Part shown: positions 8,850-18,783 of the stretch, one piece after another
How positions within the stretch are numbered: position 1 is the stretch's first letter
Layout: every line of letters starts with the position of its first letter
Origin: Polytrichum commune
Lineage: Eukaryota > Streptophyta > Polytrichopsida > Polytrichales > Polytrichaceae
DNA length: 21,294 nucleotides
NCBI GenBank assembly: GCA_950295325.1
Contig: CATNTY010000037.1
Coordinates: 1 to 21,294, forward strand
Direction of reading: 5' to 3'
Notes under the pieces: model-generated
What the model was told of the DNA's origin: nothing
Seen by the model: the letters and a program-made list of their open reading frames with translations, nothing else
Databases searched by the model: none
Program-made: the position numbers and the translations under genes

Positions 8850-10507
8850 CACTGCATGCTAGCCCCTTGGGCTCATTCACAAAAAGATTTTAAGCACATT
8901 TTAAAACCTTAAGGAGGATCATAAGAGTGGGATTAAAAAAGTCATGGCCATGTCATTCCTTCAAGCATAGATTTTAATGTGCATAATGAAGCCCCTTTAA
9001 GGGAACCTCATGGCCATATCAAGTATGAGAGCACAAATTTCAAATAAAAAATTCAAGCTTGCAACCAAGTAGGCTCATCGAAATTTTTAAATGAACAAAA
9101 GGGGTGTAGATAGGGATTTCAAATTGGGCTCCAATCAACAAGAACAACACAAAGAAGGCTAAATAAGTGTTAGGTTTTTGTATTTAAATGACACTATTAG
9201 GTTGATTGATAGATCATATTAGGTTTTAAGTAGGATTTGGATGCCAGAAACTAGGTTAGATTTTGTTTCATTCGATTTCCACATGATGAAATGAGAATAA
9301 GGGATGTTTTACAAGGGTCACTCAATACAATATATGCAATTGCATAGTTTCTTCCCTACAACTTTAATAATGACAACTCGCTAAACCATGGATTTCAATC
9401 CAAGGAACCTCAACTCATCAATTGTGTTTTTGAGTGTTAGTAACCACATGTAATCATGGCCAAAGGCACCCCCAATATGAACCATAATCCTTCTTTTATT
9501 ATGTGATAATTTAGTGGATCATGAAATATTGTAGAGCAAACCCTATGGGTTACTAGGTTCATTATTTTTTCTTGTATGTAATGAGTTCAACCAACAATTA
9601 TCCTTACCTGGACTGACTAAAGGACAACATCCTGCAAGTTTCCGAAACCATTGGCCAAGGCAACTTAGATAGGTTCCAAAGCAATTGTCCACTCTTTAAT
9701 TTTACATGATTTGAATTGCATTTCAAGAGAAATTTTGGACTATTTAGATGATATTTAATTGGGATAATAATTCAAGTTTGGTTAATTAAATAAATTTAGT
9801 GATGGATGTTCAACTAATAAAATCCATTGGCCTCATTCCACTCATTAGAGTTAAATTATTTTTTATATTTATTCACATATTTGTAATTTTAGATTATTAT
9901 TAATGAACTACCTGAGAAAATCACAAAAAGAATTGACCATCTTATATGGCCATTCGACACTTCCACAATGTATTTCAGTTGCACGTAGAACTTACTCTTA
10001 CCCTTACCGCATGTTCAATCGTCAATCCGATTGCTCTAACTAAAAGTAGGGGCTTCACACCCATTTGAGTTAAATTGACTATGATGTTTGCACAATTGAA
10101 CATCAAAATCAAGTCCTCTCTCTTCCTAAGAGGGATCTCCAATTTATACACTCTCTTTTGAGTCTCTTTTCCTATGGCCTACGGGGTTATATGGAAACGA
10201 GCATGAAAGAAACTATGGCCTCAAAAGGTACATCCATCCATAGCCAAATCCAAAAGTTTATCTTAATTCTCCACATGTCCATTGAGCCTCATTAAGACTC
10301 CTATAATCTTTGCCAATGGTCAACAAGTTCAATTTAAGCAACTACTAACATTCTTTTGACTTAGCTATTACCAATTTTGGGGTTTCTTTAGTACACCAAT
10401 GTTCATATAGAAGATTTCACCTAACAAATCATCCAAATTCAAAAATGAGCTATTATGGGCCAAAAATTGGATGACATGGAGGACCACAAACTTCCTTGAA
10501 ATCATTT
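8850..10507. other. AT-rich non-coding stretch
   Basis: No supported coding block, splice-bounded exon or clear repeat was seen over about 1.65 kb. Confidence 0.45.
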
Positions 10508-10985
10508 TCTCGTATATAAGATACATATGTGAAAAAAAAAATTGAACCCCCCCCCCCCTAGCTACTCATTTCAGCCTAAGTGAAGGCAACAATATCCAAT
10601 TTTTTCCCAAAAAAAACCTAAACATGGGACCAAAAGCTATCTAGAACTTCGTATCTTGTACTCATATACATATTTCAAGAAACAATTTGACCCTCCTCCA
10701 GCTTCTCATTTAAGCTTGAGTGCAAGACAAAAGCATCCATTTACAAACAAACAAACAAACAAACAAACAAAAAGAAAAAGGATCAAATCGGAAATTGGAC
10801 CTTCTTGTTTTTTTTTTAAATACCAATTTTTTTTTTGGGGGGGGGGCAATCAAAATAAATCCTAAAAATGGTCTCTTGTATACAAGATACCATCTTCACA
10901 AAAAATGACCCCCCCTTAAATCCACAAGTTTCAAAATTGCTTGCAGCAAACGGTAATTGGAGCATTAAAAAAAAACAAATTGGTC
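10508..10985 (+). repeat. Diverged repeat cluster with poly-C segments
   Basis: Three related segments start near 10508, 10650 and 10872. Each has 'cttgtat/gtatat..aagata', then 'atacatat..t..aa', then 'aattgac/aac' running into C-rich sequence. The first two also share 'agct(a/t)ctcattt(c/a)agc' and 'tgagtg/taagtg'. Spacing is irregular (about 145 and 220 bp) because homopolymers and a (CAAA)n tract have expanded between them. Poly-C at 10547-10558 and poly-G at 10837-10846 belong to it. Confidence 0.5.
10744..10771 (+). repeat. (CAAA)n microsatellite
   Basis: Six to seven uninterrupted CAAA units are followed by an A-rich tail. Confidence 0.9.
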
Positions 10986-11573
10986 CCCCATATCTTCTAC
11001 GCCTCCATTGCCTCCATTGTTGTTGGATGTCTTTGTCCTAGTAGCCCCCCCTCGACTTGCACCCTTGGTGTTCCACGTCATCTTTGAGACAATGGTCAGG
11101 TGGTTGAGCGTATCTGTCTCATGTATGGCCTACCCCCAATGGGACGGTGACCCAACTCTGCCCATGGTCACGCGTCATCGCACATGTCTTTTCCACTAGT
11201 CTACGAGCTTGGATAAGGTGACGCATATGTTTGTCAAACCTTCCTTGCGGTTTTAACACAAGCAAATACACAAGGATTACAAAGACACGAAGATAATGGA
11301 CAACACGGAGACTAAGTATCATGTGATTCATTCATGGTGGTTGTCATCTGGAACTACCACATAAATAGGCATCCTCAACTTTTCAGAGTGGTTGGAGTTT
11401 TGGCACTTTTGTTATAGGCAATGGGGTGGTAATATGTTATTTGTAAGTGCATACCAAATTGCATTATTCAAAGTCATCATATTCTTTGAATTTTTATCCA
11501 TTGTTATAAATATGTGTCATGATTTTCTTAATTCTATACTTATGTGTTGTTCACATGAAATGGCAATAGAAGA
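10986..11573. other. Stretch without a supported gene
   Basis: The first 200 bases are locally C-rich and keep several short frames open on both strands (for example 11008-11199 + and 11119-11331 -), but none has a motif. A 96-codon open stretch (11392-11682, +) is hydrophobic in its first half, which is usual for T-rich non-coding DNA. It may include upstream parts of the relic that follows. Confidence 0.4.
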
Positions 11574-12936
11574 ATGTGTGGAAATGTCAACATGCAACCT
11601 TGCAGAGACCGTACACATCAAATGGCTCCAACAATCCAACAACAAGATGACTTGCTTATACAAAGCCCGATGGACAACATGATCCACTCCTTCATGCAAA
11701 TTACGAATTACCGGGCATGGTTGAAAGTGGGTTCTAATGGTAAAGGTTTTGATTCGACGTCCTTGGAACTCAAAGCGACTGCCTTATGTGGAGATCCAAA
11801 TTTTTTTTCTCATACCATGAAGTCTTACGCAAGTACATAAGATGTTTACACCAATGATTGTGCATTAGAGGGTCCAAGCTTGGGTCCAACAAACAAAAAC
11901 CCAACATGCCGCCAAGTGTTTATTGCGGCTCCCATTGACCCAATAAAGTGAATTATACCATTCCTTGTCCTAATACTTGGACAACTTGTCGATGCATAGA
12001 GGAGTCGTTGAGTGCAAAGCATGGTGTGGCTCATACTACATCCGTTTTAGAGATTGTTGTCTTGCTTCCAAAGTGGCACATTGCAAGATTGTCACCCAAC
12101 TCAACCAAACAATGTTGGGCACTACAAATCATTACATGATTTTTGTGCAATGCCAAGGTCAGGATTGCCAAACATGGCACACTTGCTCCAACATACAAAA
12201 GGCTCAAGAAGGATTTCCACTCCACCAACAATGTAGAGTATGATTTATGGGTTTGCCATGACGACGTCAAGCGTTGTGTGAGTGGCAACAAGAAGAAGCA
12301 TGTACTTGATTGACCTATAGTGCCCAACACTTGGGCGGTGAAGATAGGTTCCAATCTATTGAGGGAGGATGTGTTGGCACTTGAGAACGTTAAATTTCAA
12401 TTACAGCAAAGGGAGGCATTATCCCCTTGTCATAGGCTTTCAACAATTATGAAACTCCCCCCCAATCCATCCATCACATTTCCATGTGCCACCTAACCCA
12501 AACACCCACCCCTACATTTAGGTTTGGGAAGACAATGCGATGGAATCCAACAACATTGATGATGGATCACAAAAACAAATGGGAGAGCGCTGGACTCATG
12601 GACAATTACTATATGGTTGGAGTCATTGCCATTCCATGTCCAAGCTTTGGAGTGATAATTAACATCGTCTCCAAGGAGGATATTTGCATATTGTGTCACA
12701 ATTTGTGACGTTCCACTTGCACATGCTTGGACCTCACAAAAATGTCCTCTTAGGCTTTGGGGAAAAAATGGAAATGGGTGTACCGCAAACATTTGTATTA
12801 TGTGTTTAGATTTACGTGTAAGGTGGACTACGAGAGTGAGAAGTCCATTCATGCACCTATGTATACCTACGACAAGGTCGTGTGACTATTTGAACATGTC
12901 GGTGTTGTAAAGTGTGAGTGGTGTTGTAAAGTGTGA
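11574..12936 (+). pseudogene. Large decayed coding relic in three successive frames, family not recognised
   Basis: The first frame (11574-11951) has a single internal TAA (11838-11840) and reads CGDPNFFSHTMKSY, then DVYTNDCALEGPSLGPTNK and RQVFIAAPIDPIK. The second frame (11948-12496) has only two internal stops (12137-12139, 12311-12313). It reads VRIAKHGTLAPTYKRLKKDF, NVEYDLWVCHDDVKRCVSG and PNTWAVKIGSNLLREDVLAL followed by ENVKFQLQQREA. The third (12484-12936), with stops at 12706, 12751 and 12883, reads KEDICILCHNL, then KKWKWVYRKHLYYVFRFTCK and VDYESEKSIHAPMYTYDKVV. Long runs with so few stops, charged-hydrophobic alternation and aromatic clusters argue for former coding DNA. I do not recognise the family. 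The frame changes could be indels or unrecognised introns. Confidence 0.5.
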
Positions 12937-12954
12937 GTAGTGTTGCAAGTGTCG
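12901..12954 (+). repeat. 19-bp tandem repeat, about 2.8 copies
   Basis: The unit ggtgttgtaaagtgtgagt occurs twice exactly (12901-12919, 12920-12938), followed by a diverged partial copy. It overlaps the end of the preceding relic. Confidence 0.85.
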
Positions 12955-13194
12955 TGTTAAGCTGCGTGTATAAGAATGTCAGTAAATGACATGTATTGGT
13001 TTGGTTTGAAATAATAAAAATCAACAATGAATTGAAAGTATTCTAAATGATCCATGTTAATAAGCCCCCCTCTACTCATGCTTCATTTAATAATAATAAA
13101 ACTAGTTAACAATTGACAAATTACAATTAATGTAGTGCCAAATTTAATTTATGAACCCTATACCCATGCATATGTTCTAAATTTAGATTAAGTG

Positions 13195-13276
13195 CTCATA
13201 TGTTACCACTCTTTGCTTATGTGTTATTGCTCACCGTTCACCGCTCATTGCTCATTGCTCATTAGCTCATGAGATA
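13195..13276 (-). repeat. Inverted partner of the 6162-6208 repeat
   Basis: On the minus strand this reads ctatc, then repeated 'tgagcaa/tgagcgg' units, then gagtggtaacatatgag, the same order as 6162-6208. The tandem part is longer here. Confidence 0.6.
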
Positions 13277-13347
13277 GTTTCTTTCCTAGAATGATTAACA
13301 TATTTTGAGCATGTAGCTTTATGTTTTTACAAACACGTGTATTTTTG

Positions 13348-13365
13348 GCATCCGTTATCGGATGC
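13348..13365. repeat. Perfect hairpin GCATCCG-TTAT-CGGATGC
   Basis: A 7-bp perfect stem with a 4-base loop lies about 70 bp outside the inverted repeat at 13195-13276 and is followed by 'acacccaaccacac'. It could be a sub-terminal palindrome of a transposon end. No T-run follows, so it is not a bacterial-type terminator. Confidence 0.6.
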
Positions 13366-13875
13366 ACACCCAACCACACGCCATTCAAATATAGATGTTC
13401 GATTAAGACAAATAATTGAATTGGGCAAGTCTACATTAGTCCATCATTATTTTCATTTGGAAGATATTATCTTCCATCCTATATTTAGCATCTGACATGG
13501 GCCTCCACTATCTCACCTTCATGGAAAGGAACTTAGAAAAATGAAAGAAACTAATACCCGTATGAATAGTAAGAATATTGTGAATTATGTCGGTATTTTC
13601 AATGATAGTGTTGATATGAATAGTATTTGTAATGATTAATATCATGATGAACACTGTTTCATGTGAAAGAAGTACTAGGATGAACATGGCATGAACAACG
13701 ATTCTTGTGAATAGTGTCAGGAGTATCACTCACCCAAATTTCCAAATGTCGGCTTGAATGTATGGATAGTAAGAAAACAATCTTCATAATATAATTGACA
13801 TATTCTAGAGGATCGTGGAACCAATCCACATGGTTGAATAATTTTATGAGAGGTAATGGAAATTACATTGGATAA

Positions 13876-14175
13876 TGGTCGCCTTCAACTCAACCCCATC
13901 CACCCGTTGGCCATTATCTCATGCGTCTTCATGGTTTGTTTGGCTTAGAATAGGTTGAGCCATCGTCTTTGGATTTATTTAGTGTAGTGTTGACTGAATG
14001 TGATATGGGTACATCATTGCACGTAGGATTTGGGTCCAAGGCAAAAGAAAATCTCAAAGCAATCTTATTGATTGAGAGCAAACCAATCGGACCACGAGAG
14101 CTTACATCATGATTTGAAGTCAAAGTACGAATATGTGACTATATTGGTTTTCCTAGGAAATATTGTCGGTCCTAG
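13876..14175 (+). pseudogene. Short decayed coding relic, family not recognised
   Basis: One frame runs 100 codons with two internal stops (13951-13953 and 14110-14112) and ends at TAG (14173-14175). It reads STQPHPPVGHYLMRLHGLFG, then PSSLDLFSVVLTECDMGTSL, FGSKAKENLKAILLIESKP and GPRELTS, and ends FEVKVRICDYIGFPRKY. Composition and strand-like alternation look like a former folded protein. No family is recognised. Chance remains possible at this length. Confidence 0.4.
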
Positions 14176-15432
14176 CCCATAAAATGATCCCCTTTATTCA
14201 TGTACCCAAATTGTACACTAGATTTAATATTAACCTAAAAATGCCCACATCAACCCGTTTAATTTAACATTTAGAAACTCTTTGAATACAAGTTACATAC
14301 TTCCCATGCAAGGTGGTTAGTTTATTGTGGATTGCAAATTTTGGCATGAGAATATGAGGAGTTGCTCAATTATTGAGTTCTTCCCATCCAATGGATCCAC
14401 AAGAATTATATTCATTTTCCAAGTAAATTTGATTGGTCAAAGATCTTTTGGGGGAGGGGGGGGGGGGAAGGGGATAAAATACTACATTTTCTATGTACCA
14501 CATCCTTCAAATGTTATAATCCAAAACTCTAGAGGATTATTCATGCCCCATTTTTTCCCTTGAAATAACTCGTCTCCCATGTTTCAAGATCATGTGAATA
14601 AATCCCATTTCAACCTCAAAACTTGTCCATGAAAATATCAGAACCAACATTGAGTGAAATGCACTCAAAACAACCCTTTCATAGGCTTGAGAAGGTAGGG
14701 TTGAAGAGGCTAGGGTTCAAAAGCGAAAGGTCCAAGGTGCTTGCCCTAGTTGACCATACCACTTCCTATGGACGGGCATGGGTGCATATAATTCAAGTAA
14801 CACTTAGTCGAGCATCCACCATGAATTAGCTACCCTCGGAACAAAGGTGAACAATTTGAGGTCAACAACCACAACGCATGGATACCATTATGGGAGGGAA
14901 AGAAAGCCCAAGGATTCCATTGAATATATTTAGTGAAAAAGAAGAATGCTAACAACCTAATTTTTTTTTTAAGTATTTGGTTTAAAAATTAATAATATTT
15001 TTTATAGATGAGTTCAAAAAAACATTGTGGATGAATATTTCAAAACATATCATTACAAGACATATGTGTATATGAACAATAAATTTTATCTAAACTTCAA
15101 ATAGATTAGGGTTTGTTTACAGAATAAGCATTAGGCTACAACTCTTGAATGACTACGGTACCTTGCTTTTTGGATGAGAGCATAGAGAACTCCATGAACT
15201 ACAACCCAAAGTTTTTTTGGAGGTGAGAAGCCCTTAGTGTAAATCCAAATGGGATCATTAAAAAAAATCAAAATATTTCAATTGGATATGAGATTGTATT
15301 ATCTAGAGGAGAGAAGAAAGTATTCATAACTCCGTTTTATGTGTATGGTGTTTGTATATGTACTTTCAACAAGTTATGAGCATTCAATGTCTATTTATAG
15401 AACATGTATTAGAAATTTCAGCTTTGTTTATT
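14176..15432. other. AT-rich stretch with a poly-G tract
   Basis: Apart from a run of 12 G at 14456-14467 (preceded by gggga), nothing structured was seen. A 68-codon open stretch (14623-14829, +) has no motif. Confidence 0.45.
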
Positions 15433-15600
15433 GCATAGTAAAAAGTCTTGCACATTAGAAAACTATGTATTTTAAAATATTGCACAAAAGAAAAAAAAGA
15501 AAAATTGCATGGTAAAAACACTGCACAAAAGAAAAGAGAAGAAAAAAAATGTATGGTAAAAATATTGCACATGAGAAATCGTTGCACAGTAGTTACACAA
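15433..15600 (+). repeat. A-rich tandem minisatellite, about 4-5 degenerate units
   Basis: The recurrent pattern is 'gcatggtaaaaa..ttgcacaaaagaaaa', with unit length varying from about 30 to 43 bp because of A-run expansion. Units begin near 15433, 15466, 15507 and 15550. Confidence 0.65.
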
Positions 15601-16043
15601 AAAAGCAACCCTTTGCAGCAACTCCAAAATCACATTCTAAATTAAACATGAACAATACTATAATATGTTTTTAAATAAGTCAAGGTTGTCCCATCGGCCC
15701 ACCGCACATTCTGCCTAGCCTAGCTCAGCAATCATCCCCAAGAATTCCCTACAATCCCAGCCAATGTTATCCCATACTTGTTATGTGAGATTCCATGTAG
15801 ATTTTCCATCGACTAAAATTGTTATGAATTGTAATCCACAGTTGCCCTCTCCTAAACCTAAACTGAGGACACTCTCAACCAATGGGATTTCAAGAATTGT
15901 CAAGAAGCCATGACTTAATGGCTTTCATGTAAACATATCCTTAGATTCCTTCACTTTGATGGTGAAAGTCATTATGGATACTTTAAATTTTTGAAAAAAC
16001 TTAGAATGCCGAGGAATCCTCACAGCTTTAGGGGGGGGGGGGC
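15601..16043. other. Left flank of the GC-rich island
   Basis: AT-rich, low-CpG sequence without a supported gene runs up to a G12 tract (16031-16042) that directly abuts the GC-rich island. Confidence 0.5.
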
Positions 16044-16072
16044 GCACCCGGGGGTCCCAGCCCGGAACCGGT
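16044..16072 (+). repeat. Left terminal inverted repeat of the island
   Basis: This pairs with 18929-18957: 22 of 29 positions are complementary without gaps. It lies immediately after a G12 tract. Confidence 0.5.
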
Positions 16073-16082
16073 GCTGTAACCG

Positions 16083-16584
16083 GGATTTAGGAAGAACCGG
16101 AGGCCGCATCTGGTGGGTGCATACTGGACCGCCTCTAGGTGTGTCAGAGGTGCTTGGGGCCATGTGGCTCCCGGATAACGGAGTGCATGATACAGAAAGG
16201 GCCATTTTGAACCGCTGCTCGCATGCAACGTTAGGAGCGACAGTGGATGAGAACGCGGCGACATGGATAGAGTCTGTCGACGACTCCTTCGTTGGACTGG
16301 ACAGGGTCCCGGTCCCCGCAGGGACGGTGATGAGGGTTCGCATTTTGTTGCCGAACTTGCTGCGCGCGGGAGCTGTGCATGCGTCCACGCCCGAAACTCT
16401 GCCCGCCCACTGTGTTGATCGTACCTCATCTCCGCTTTTCGTGGATTGTCAATGCGAATGTGGGTGTCCCGTTCCTCGTCTATGGTTTGGAGCCCGTTTT
16501 CGATATTGTTCGCTTCTACAGGAGTTTGATGCGGGGAGGGTCGTGCTGCGCTGCGACTCGACATCTGCCTATCAAATCGATCGG
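16083..16584 (+). CDS. Exon-like block ending at a GTGAGT donor, product unknown
   Basis: One plus-strand frame is open through this block. It contains IWWVHTGPPLGVSEVLGAMW, LPDNGVHDTERAILNRCSH and ENAATWIESVDDSFVGLDRV, and ends STSAYQIDR at a codon boundary just before CGG|GTGAGT (16585-16590). The frame is also open from 15991 across the G12 tract and the left inverted repeat, so the true start is unclear; no ATG lies in the block itself until the interior. The following 600 bp is T-rich and pyrimidine-rich, as expected of a plus-strand intron. The minus strand is also open (16564-16028 and 16388-16020) and a second plus frame opens at 16379, so the coding strand is not certain. No domain is recognised. 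Confidence 0.35.
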
Positions 16585-17201
16585 GTGAGTGGGTTTGAGG
16601 TTGATTTTGTGGGTTTCATATGTACATATGCACTCGCTGCAGGCGTCGGACGGTGTTGGTCTGCTCTGAGGGGAGCATGCAATTGTTGCCGTTCCTGCGT
16701 GGTGTTTTCAAGTGTGGGTTCGTCCTCGGGGGCCACCTCTTTATAGCGCATTGCCTTTGCACCACCATCTTCTGCCTTTGTTTCAATTCCGCTTCAGTAG
16801 TGTGCCTCTCCTGTGGTCCTTGCGCGTTGGTGGTTTTCCGCCCATCTCCGCGCCCGGCATCGCGGCTGGATCGCAACTTCTCTGGGGTTTGGGGGTTCGC
16901 AAATATGCCCCCAAGTTTCCCCATTTCCTCTGTTCCTTGTTGCTCGCAGTGTCGTTGCCTGCGAGCATCACCTGGTTTTCCCCTACTGGCATGTGGGTTG
17001 CCGCTGAAGAAGGTTGGGGTTTTGTGTTGTGCGCATTCTCTATCTCCGGTTTCATGTTATCTTCTTCTGAATGTTGTTTGTCGGGGCGGTTGGAGGTCCG
17101 TGCCTCCCCTGTGTTGTTAGGGGCAGGCTCCCGGTATTTCGCATTCCTGTGTTGGGTTTTGTGTTCTCCCTACTTTGGGGTTTCCTCCGGCTTCATTGGA
17201 G
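16585..17201 (+). other. Intron-like pyrimidine-rich stretch
   Basis: On the plus strand T greatly exceeds A, with many 'tttc/cctt' runs, beginning at GTGAGT and ending with 'cctccggcttcattggag' (AG at 17200-17201). Several long open frames cross it, including one of 183 codons, but they are Ser/Cys/Leu/Phe-rich in the way T-rich introns translate. I read it as intron or leader. Confidence 0.35.
16739..16746 (-). promoter_or_regulatory. TATA-like CTATAAAG, minus strand
   Basis: CTATAAAG reads towards lower coordinates inside the GC-rich island and resembles a plant TATA box. There is no independent evidence of a transcript start, and it lies within the stretch read as an intron on the other strand. 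Confidence 0.2.
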
Positions 17202-17583
17202 GATGGCCATTGTCAAGTCCTTCACCCGGAATCCGAGGTCCACTGCATCAAGTCTGCTCCTAATGTCTTCGAATGGGTTCACGGGAGCATCGAAATGCAT
17301 GCGCTGCGGGTACATTTCCAGCCCCACATCATCATTACGAAGCAACATCAACAGGGATCGGCCCAAGACATGCGTCTCCAAGTCAGCCTCCGAGTTGAAG
17401 CGGAGCATGAGTGCCCGCAAATTGCTACAGTCCTCTTGCAACTCCCATTTGCAGTACATTTCGACAAGGGGGAGAAGTTCCATGCAAGTTGCTCGGATCG
17501 CATGATGGGAGGGACTACTGCTCCGAACGTGGCGGCGCCACACTAGCTGCCCTGCACGGCCAGGTTTAGTAGGCGGACCTCAA
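17193..17583 (-). CDS. Exon-like block, open on both strands; minus-strand reading preferred slightly
   Basis: On the minus strand a long pyrimidine-rich stretch ends 'gttgtgtttgtgcag' (AG at 17585-17584), a textbook 3' splice site. The frame closed by TGA at 17195-17193 contains MELLPLVEMYCKWELQEDC, NLRALMLRFNSEADLETHV and DLGFRVKDLTMAILQ; its first ATG is at 17483. That gives 96 residues, helical and rich in Leu and acidic residues. The plus strand of the same codons is also open (17202-17546, ending in TAG) and reads as a strand-rich protein (RVHFQPHIIITKQH, QVSLRVEAEHECPQIATVLL). It would join in phase 0 to the 16584 donor. Only one is likely real. No family is recognised for either. Confidence 0.35.
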
Positions 17584-18638
17584 CTGCACAAACACAACAT
17601 TGAAGTAAAGAAGCCAGTAGCGCGAAGAACGCAATAAATGAAAGCAAAAGACAGGAAAAAGGAAAAAGACGCACCCAATTTCGATTCTTGGAATTCGGAT
17701 TCATGTGCCACTGAATGCGAATAATACGCGTAGCAAAATAGTTTGTATCCGTGCCAATAGTCCTCGACCCTGCAACGACAGGGCCAAAAGGTGCACAAAC
17801 CGCAAGAGAACACAACACATGTGGGTCAATTGCTTTGAATGCGAGCAGAACACAACAGATAGTCCCAGTGATGAACAGTCTGCAGCAAAATGCACACTGT
17901 ATTGGGACGTCAGGAACCATGCAAGAGAGAGAAAACCAGAAGATTCTTGTGGCGACCAAAGAAAAGTGGGCACCACATGCCAAGAACACAGCACAACGAT
18001 CCCCCCGAAACCGCGAACACCAGCGCATTGCAAAATTGGAGAAGACACACCAAAACCCAGGCACATGGCACAGCAGGTGGAGCCGCGGGTTTGTGGATTC
18101 GCGATTGCGAAGACAACCACCGCGATTACTGTGGTCTTCTGGGGTCCACACACATCCTACGACCACCAGCATGAAACCGCAAGAGCCACCCTGGATGCCG
18201 ACAGCGTATAAATCCAGCATGGACACTTGAAGGCTCCAGAACCCACCCGAAGAAACCTCCCGCAAACATCACAGCACTTGCCTACAGCCAGTGAGGCCTA
18301 TACCCGGACAGAGAGTGAAGATTGTGGCGCGATCGTTTCCGAACGCACAGGAGGCAGGGGTTAGGGGTCCCATGCCGTGAGTGCACAGTCGCTATGGGCA
18401 GCGGTGGCGCACCCACAACGGGTTTCGTGTCATAGCAGGGCGAGCACACACCAAACCCCAAGAACGAGGAAAGAAGGGATCAACACTCGCGCAAAGGCTG
18501 CAAGAGAATTCGAAGGACAAAAACCTAAACAGAGGCGCACCCAAAAAAAACCACACACACATCATCGAACACCCAAAATCTGCAGTTGTTTGATTGTTCA
18601 ACGAAATAACCAGGGGTACAAATTGGTGTGCTCGTCAC
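17584..18638 (-). other. Intron-like stretch on the minus strand
   Basis: On the plus strand this is A- and C-rich, so the minus strand is T-rich with many pyrimidine runs, starting at GTGACG (18638) and ending at a strong TGCAG (17588-17584). Open frames of 150-240 codons on both strands are compositional. The mirror-image bias relative to 16585-17201 is striking, but the two arms are not the same sequence. Confidence 0.35.
18206..18212 (+). promoter_or_regulatory. TATA-like TATAAAT
   Basis: GCGTATAAATCC in a GC-rich setting resembles a plant TATA box on the plus strand. No coding block follows at a suitable distance, so this is weak. Confidence 0.2.
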
Positions 18639-18783
18639 CCGAATTGCAGCCCCCGCAGCTCGTTGTCGATTGCGGTGTCTTCCTCCATCTGCAACGCCTG
18701 TTCGTCGGCTTTCGGAGGACCTTCGGAGGTTCGTCGAACAGTACACAACCCACGCAGTTTGCGATGCCCAGAGCCCTCGGAAC
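18639..18783 (-). CDS. Small exon-like block, product unknown
   Basis: On the minus strand 'tatttttccgttcgtaggcag' (AG at 18785-18784) is a good acceptor and CGG|GTGACG (18638) a possible donor. Between them one frame contains RRTSEGPPKADEQALQ followed by MEEDTAIDNELRGLQFG, an acidic, ordinary-looking protein segment of 48 residues. Its internal ATG is near 18689. Joining directly to the 17583 acceptor would give a stop codon at the junction, so another exon or another gene piece would be needed. Other frames here are also open. Confidence 0.3.

Noticed and set aside
13348-13365. Rho-independent terminator
   Set aside because: The hairpin has no following T-run and the setting is eukaryotic and non-coding.
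16028-16564. 178-codon minus-strand frame opposite the 16083-16584 block
   Set aside because: It is Pro/Ser/Arg-rich and runs through the left inverted repeat and G tract. It looks like the antisense of the better plus-strand reading, although this is not certain.
16712-17263. 183-codon open frame on the plus strand (and a 166-codon frame at 16620-17120)
   Set aside because: They lie in pyrimidine-rich sequence between a GTGAGT donor and an AG. Three frames are open together, which points to composition rather than coding.
17543-18265. 240-codon open frame on the minus strand in the GC-rich island
   Set aside because: Its translation is Cys/Phe/Leu/Ser-rich, as expected of a T-rich, stop-poor intron-like stretch. 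Overlapping frames on both strands are equally open, and no motif is seen.
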